Shown here piece after piece: positions 62,783 through 64,000 of a stretch of DNA of 64,000 bases; position 1 is the first letter of the stretch; every line of letters starts with the position of its first letter. The position numbers and the translations under genes are program-made. Below the pieces are notes generated by a model. It was not told the origin of the DNA. It saw nothing but the letters and a program-made list of their open reading frames with translations, and made no database searches. The stretch is from contig NZ_LVWA01000004.1 in NCBI RefSeq assembly GCF_001907195.1, positions 731,736 through 795,735 on the forward strand, written 5' to 3'. Origin of the DNA: Pontibacter flavimaris. Lineage in GTDB: Bacteria > Bacteroidota > Bacteroidia > Cytophagales > Hymenobacteraceae.

Positions 62783-63298
62783 ATGTCAGAAGAAATTATA
62801 AACCGCGTGGCGCAAAGTGCGCTGGTAACCCTGAACCTGGAGTTGCTGTTGCACCCGGGCGAGCGGATAGTATATGATATAAAGGATAACCTGTTCCAGG
62901 GACTGATCCTGCGCGAGAAAGACTTCCGTGCTTTTGTGAAAGATCACGATTGGTCGCAGTATGAAGGTAAAAACGTGGCCATCACCTGTTCCGTGGATGC
63001 CATCGTGCCGACCTGGGCTTACATGCTGCTGGCCTCGAAGCTGCAGAACTACGCCAACTACTATGTCTTCGGCGATCTGGAAGCATTGGAGCAGGCATTG
63101 ATGCAGGAGGCGATCGCTAAAGTGGATATGGAGGAATACCGCGATGCCAAGGTGGTAGTGAAAGGCTGCGGAAGTATACCTGTACCACCGTATGCGTATG
63201 TAGAGGTAATGCGAAAGCTAACACCGGTGGCAGCAAGTGTCATGTATGGGGAGCCCTGCAGTACCGTGCCGCTCTATAAGAAGCCAAAAAATGCGTAG
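62783..63298 (+). CDS. DUF2480 family protein
   Basis: 171 residues. The family pattern is clear: EIINRVAQSALVTLNLE, DIKDNLFQGLILREKDFR, HDWSQYEGKNVAITCS, DAIVPTWAYMLLASKL, with two Cys residues near the end (GCGSIPVPPYAYVEV). Conserved in Bacteroidota, function unknown; frequently found by other small housekeeping genes. It lies 15 bp after tsaB. Confidence 0.88.
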   Translation: MSEEIINRVAQSALVTLNLELLLHPGERIVYDIKDNLFQGLILREKDFRAFVKDHDWSQYEGKNVAITCSVDAIVPTWAYMLLASKLQNYANYYVFGDLEALEQALMQEAIAKVDMEEYRDAKVVVKGCGSIPVPPYAYVEVMRKLTPVAASVMYGEPCSTVPLYKKPKNA

Positions 63299-63484
63299 CG
63301 CATAAAGATTATCAAACAATATGGGGGCATGAGGAACTAACTCGTGCTCCCTTGTTGTTACTTCTAAGCGCCCGAAAGTATAGATTGCCAGTTGGGCAAT
63401 CCGGTGTTAGAGATTCTTTGAAAACTTTTCCGGCTCTTCCTCAGGTGTTTCCGGTGTGGCAACATCTTTTTTCAGCGGCAGGTA

Positions 63485-63514
63485 TTGTAAAGCCGGGACT
63501 TCTTTTTACTTTTG
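63485..63514 (+). promoter_or_regulatory. Tandem promoter P1 of the right-edge cluster
   Basis: TTG (63485-63487), 19-nt spacer, TACTTTTG (63507-63514), followed by CATCCCG. Confidence 0.78.
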
Positions 63515-63608
63515 CATCCCGTTCAGCAGGAGCGGGAGTGCAGAGAAGGCGGAGTGGAAGGGGAAAACCCCGGGAAGCGCCCCCTGGAAAAAAAGTTCTG
63601 ACCAGGCC

Positions 63609-63638
63609 TTGCGGCTTCGAAAAGCTTTCTTACCTTTG
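63609..63638 (+). promoter_or_regulatory. Tandem promoter P2
   Basis: TTG (63609-63611), 19-nt spacer with GAAAAGCTTTCT, TACCTTTG (63631-63638), followed by CATCCCG. Confidence 0.82.
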
Positions 63639-63763
63639 CATCCCGTTTCGGCAGGAGGCGGTCAGCGGGAAGGCTTGCTAACACAGGCAGGGGCTTGCTA
63701 ACACAGGGCTGAGGCCCGGTGCGGCGAGGCGGGAAAAGCGGGAAAAATCTTTCAGTGATTCGC

Positions 63764-63793
63764 TTGGAAATCGAAAAAGGCTGCTTACCTTTG
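63764..63793 (+). promoter_or_regulatory. Tandem promoter P3
   Basis: TTG (63764-63766), 19-nt spacer, TACCTTTG (63786-63793), followed by TCACCGC. Confidence 0.82.
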
Positions 63794-63859
63794 TCACCGC
63801 TTCCAAAAGGAGCTTCTTGAGGCCGGCAGGGCTAAAGAAAAAAAGAGTGAAAAAGTTGC

Positions 63860-63889
63860 TTGGGATTTTAGAAAGCTTTCTTACCTTTG
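63860..63889 (+). promoter_or_regulatory. Tandem promoter P4
   Basis: TTG (63860-63862), 19-nt spacer with GAAAGCTTTCT, TACCTTTG (63882-63889), followed by CAACCCG. Confidence 0.83.
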
Positions 63890-63963
63890 CAACCCGCTTC
63901 GAAAGGAAGCGCCGCCGCCGGCAGGGCAGCGGAAAGAGAGAGAAAAAAAACACCGCAAGGTAG

Positions 63964-63994
63964 TTGGGAATTGAGAAAAGATTTCCGACCTTTG
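63964..63994 (+). promoter_or_regulatory. Tandem promoter P5, at the window edge
   Basis: TTG (63964-63966), 20-nt spacer, GACCTTTG (63987-63994), followed by CACCCC. One base off the -7 consensus. The gene it serves starts outside the window. Confidence 0.7.
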
Positions 63995-64000
63995 CACCCC

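Overview
The window looks like chromosomal DNA from a member of the Bacteroidota, most likely family Hymenobacteraceae (Pontibacter or a close relative). The evidence is gliding-motility genes (gldB, gldD, gldE), a type IX secretion sorting tail, bTHX and AURKAIP1/COX24-type mini ribosomal proteins, several PorT-like outer-membrane barrels, TAnnTTTG-type -7 promoter elements with a TTG about 19 nt upstream, and fairly GC-rich coding DNA. The genus is inferred; no rRNA gene lies inside the window.

Layout. 1-9.1 kb (minus): a cut-off secreted protein, an HExxH lipoprotein, recG, a repeat island, then the block mutY-ssb-gldE-gldD. 9.4-16.3 kb: HU, a TPR protein, a 29-residue ribosomal-type protein, RNase G, a beta-barrel (minus), gldB, a glycosyltransferase and a CpxP-like protein. 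16.4-23.4 kb (minus): nth, a small accessory patch with an AT-rich putAbiC-like gene, an ECF sigma/partner pair, a truncated haemoglobin behind a structured leader, bTHX and a sorting-domain protein. 23.8-36.7 kb (plus): uvrA, a repeat island, tpiA, a DUF6150-like protein, prmA, a 1,589-residue unknown, plsY and an M20 dipeptidase. 36.8-46.8 kb (minus): three paralogous barrels, yifB, a lipoprotein, gmhA, a small membrane protein, an MsbA-like exporter and a RemB/Wzi-like barrel. 47-64 kb: upp, a membrane protein, a repeat island, a DEAD helicase, a serpin, pyrC, tRNA-His, a PfkB kinase, a FAD reductase, an M61 peptidase, a repeat island, rpmH-rnpA, an S41 protease, tsaB, a DUF2480 protein and five tandem promoters that run off the right edge, probably feeding an rRNA operon.

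Most genes are housekeeping: DNA repair and recombination (recG, mutY, ssb, nth, uvrA), RNA metabolism (rng, DEAD helicase, rnpA), translation (bTHX, L34, prmA, tsaB), envelope biogenesis and motility (gldB/D/E, gmhA, plsY, exporter, barrels) and nucleotide synthesis (upp, pyrC).

The unusual biology is mostly outside the proteins. (1) The 7-mer AAGTATA/TATACTT is hugely over-represented on both strands. It recurs in intergenic DNA, in terminator stems and loops, and inside genes, where it appears to dictate rare codon pairs (Ser-Ile as AGT-ATA, Ile-Leu as ATA-CTT). It resembles an uptake-sequence-like or chromosome-organising word. (2) Four intergenic islands carry the same modules in much the same order, including a ~400-nt core that exists in two structurally equivalent forms. 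(3) Arrays of short hairpins keep a loop while changing the stem. (4) The truncated haemoglobin has a palindromic operator near -40, a promoter lacking its -33 element, and a multi-stem leader.
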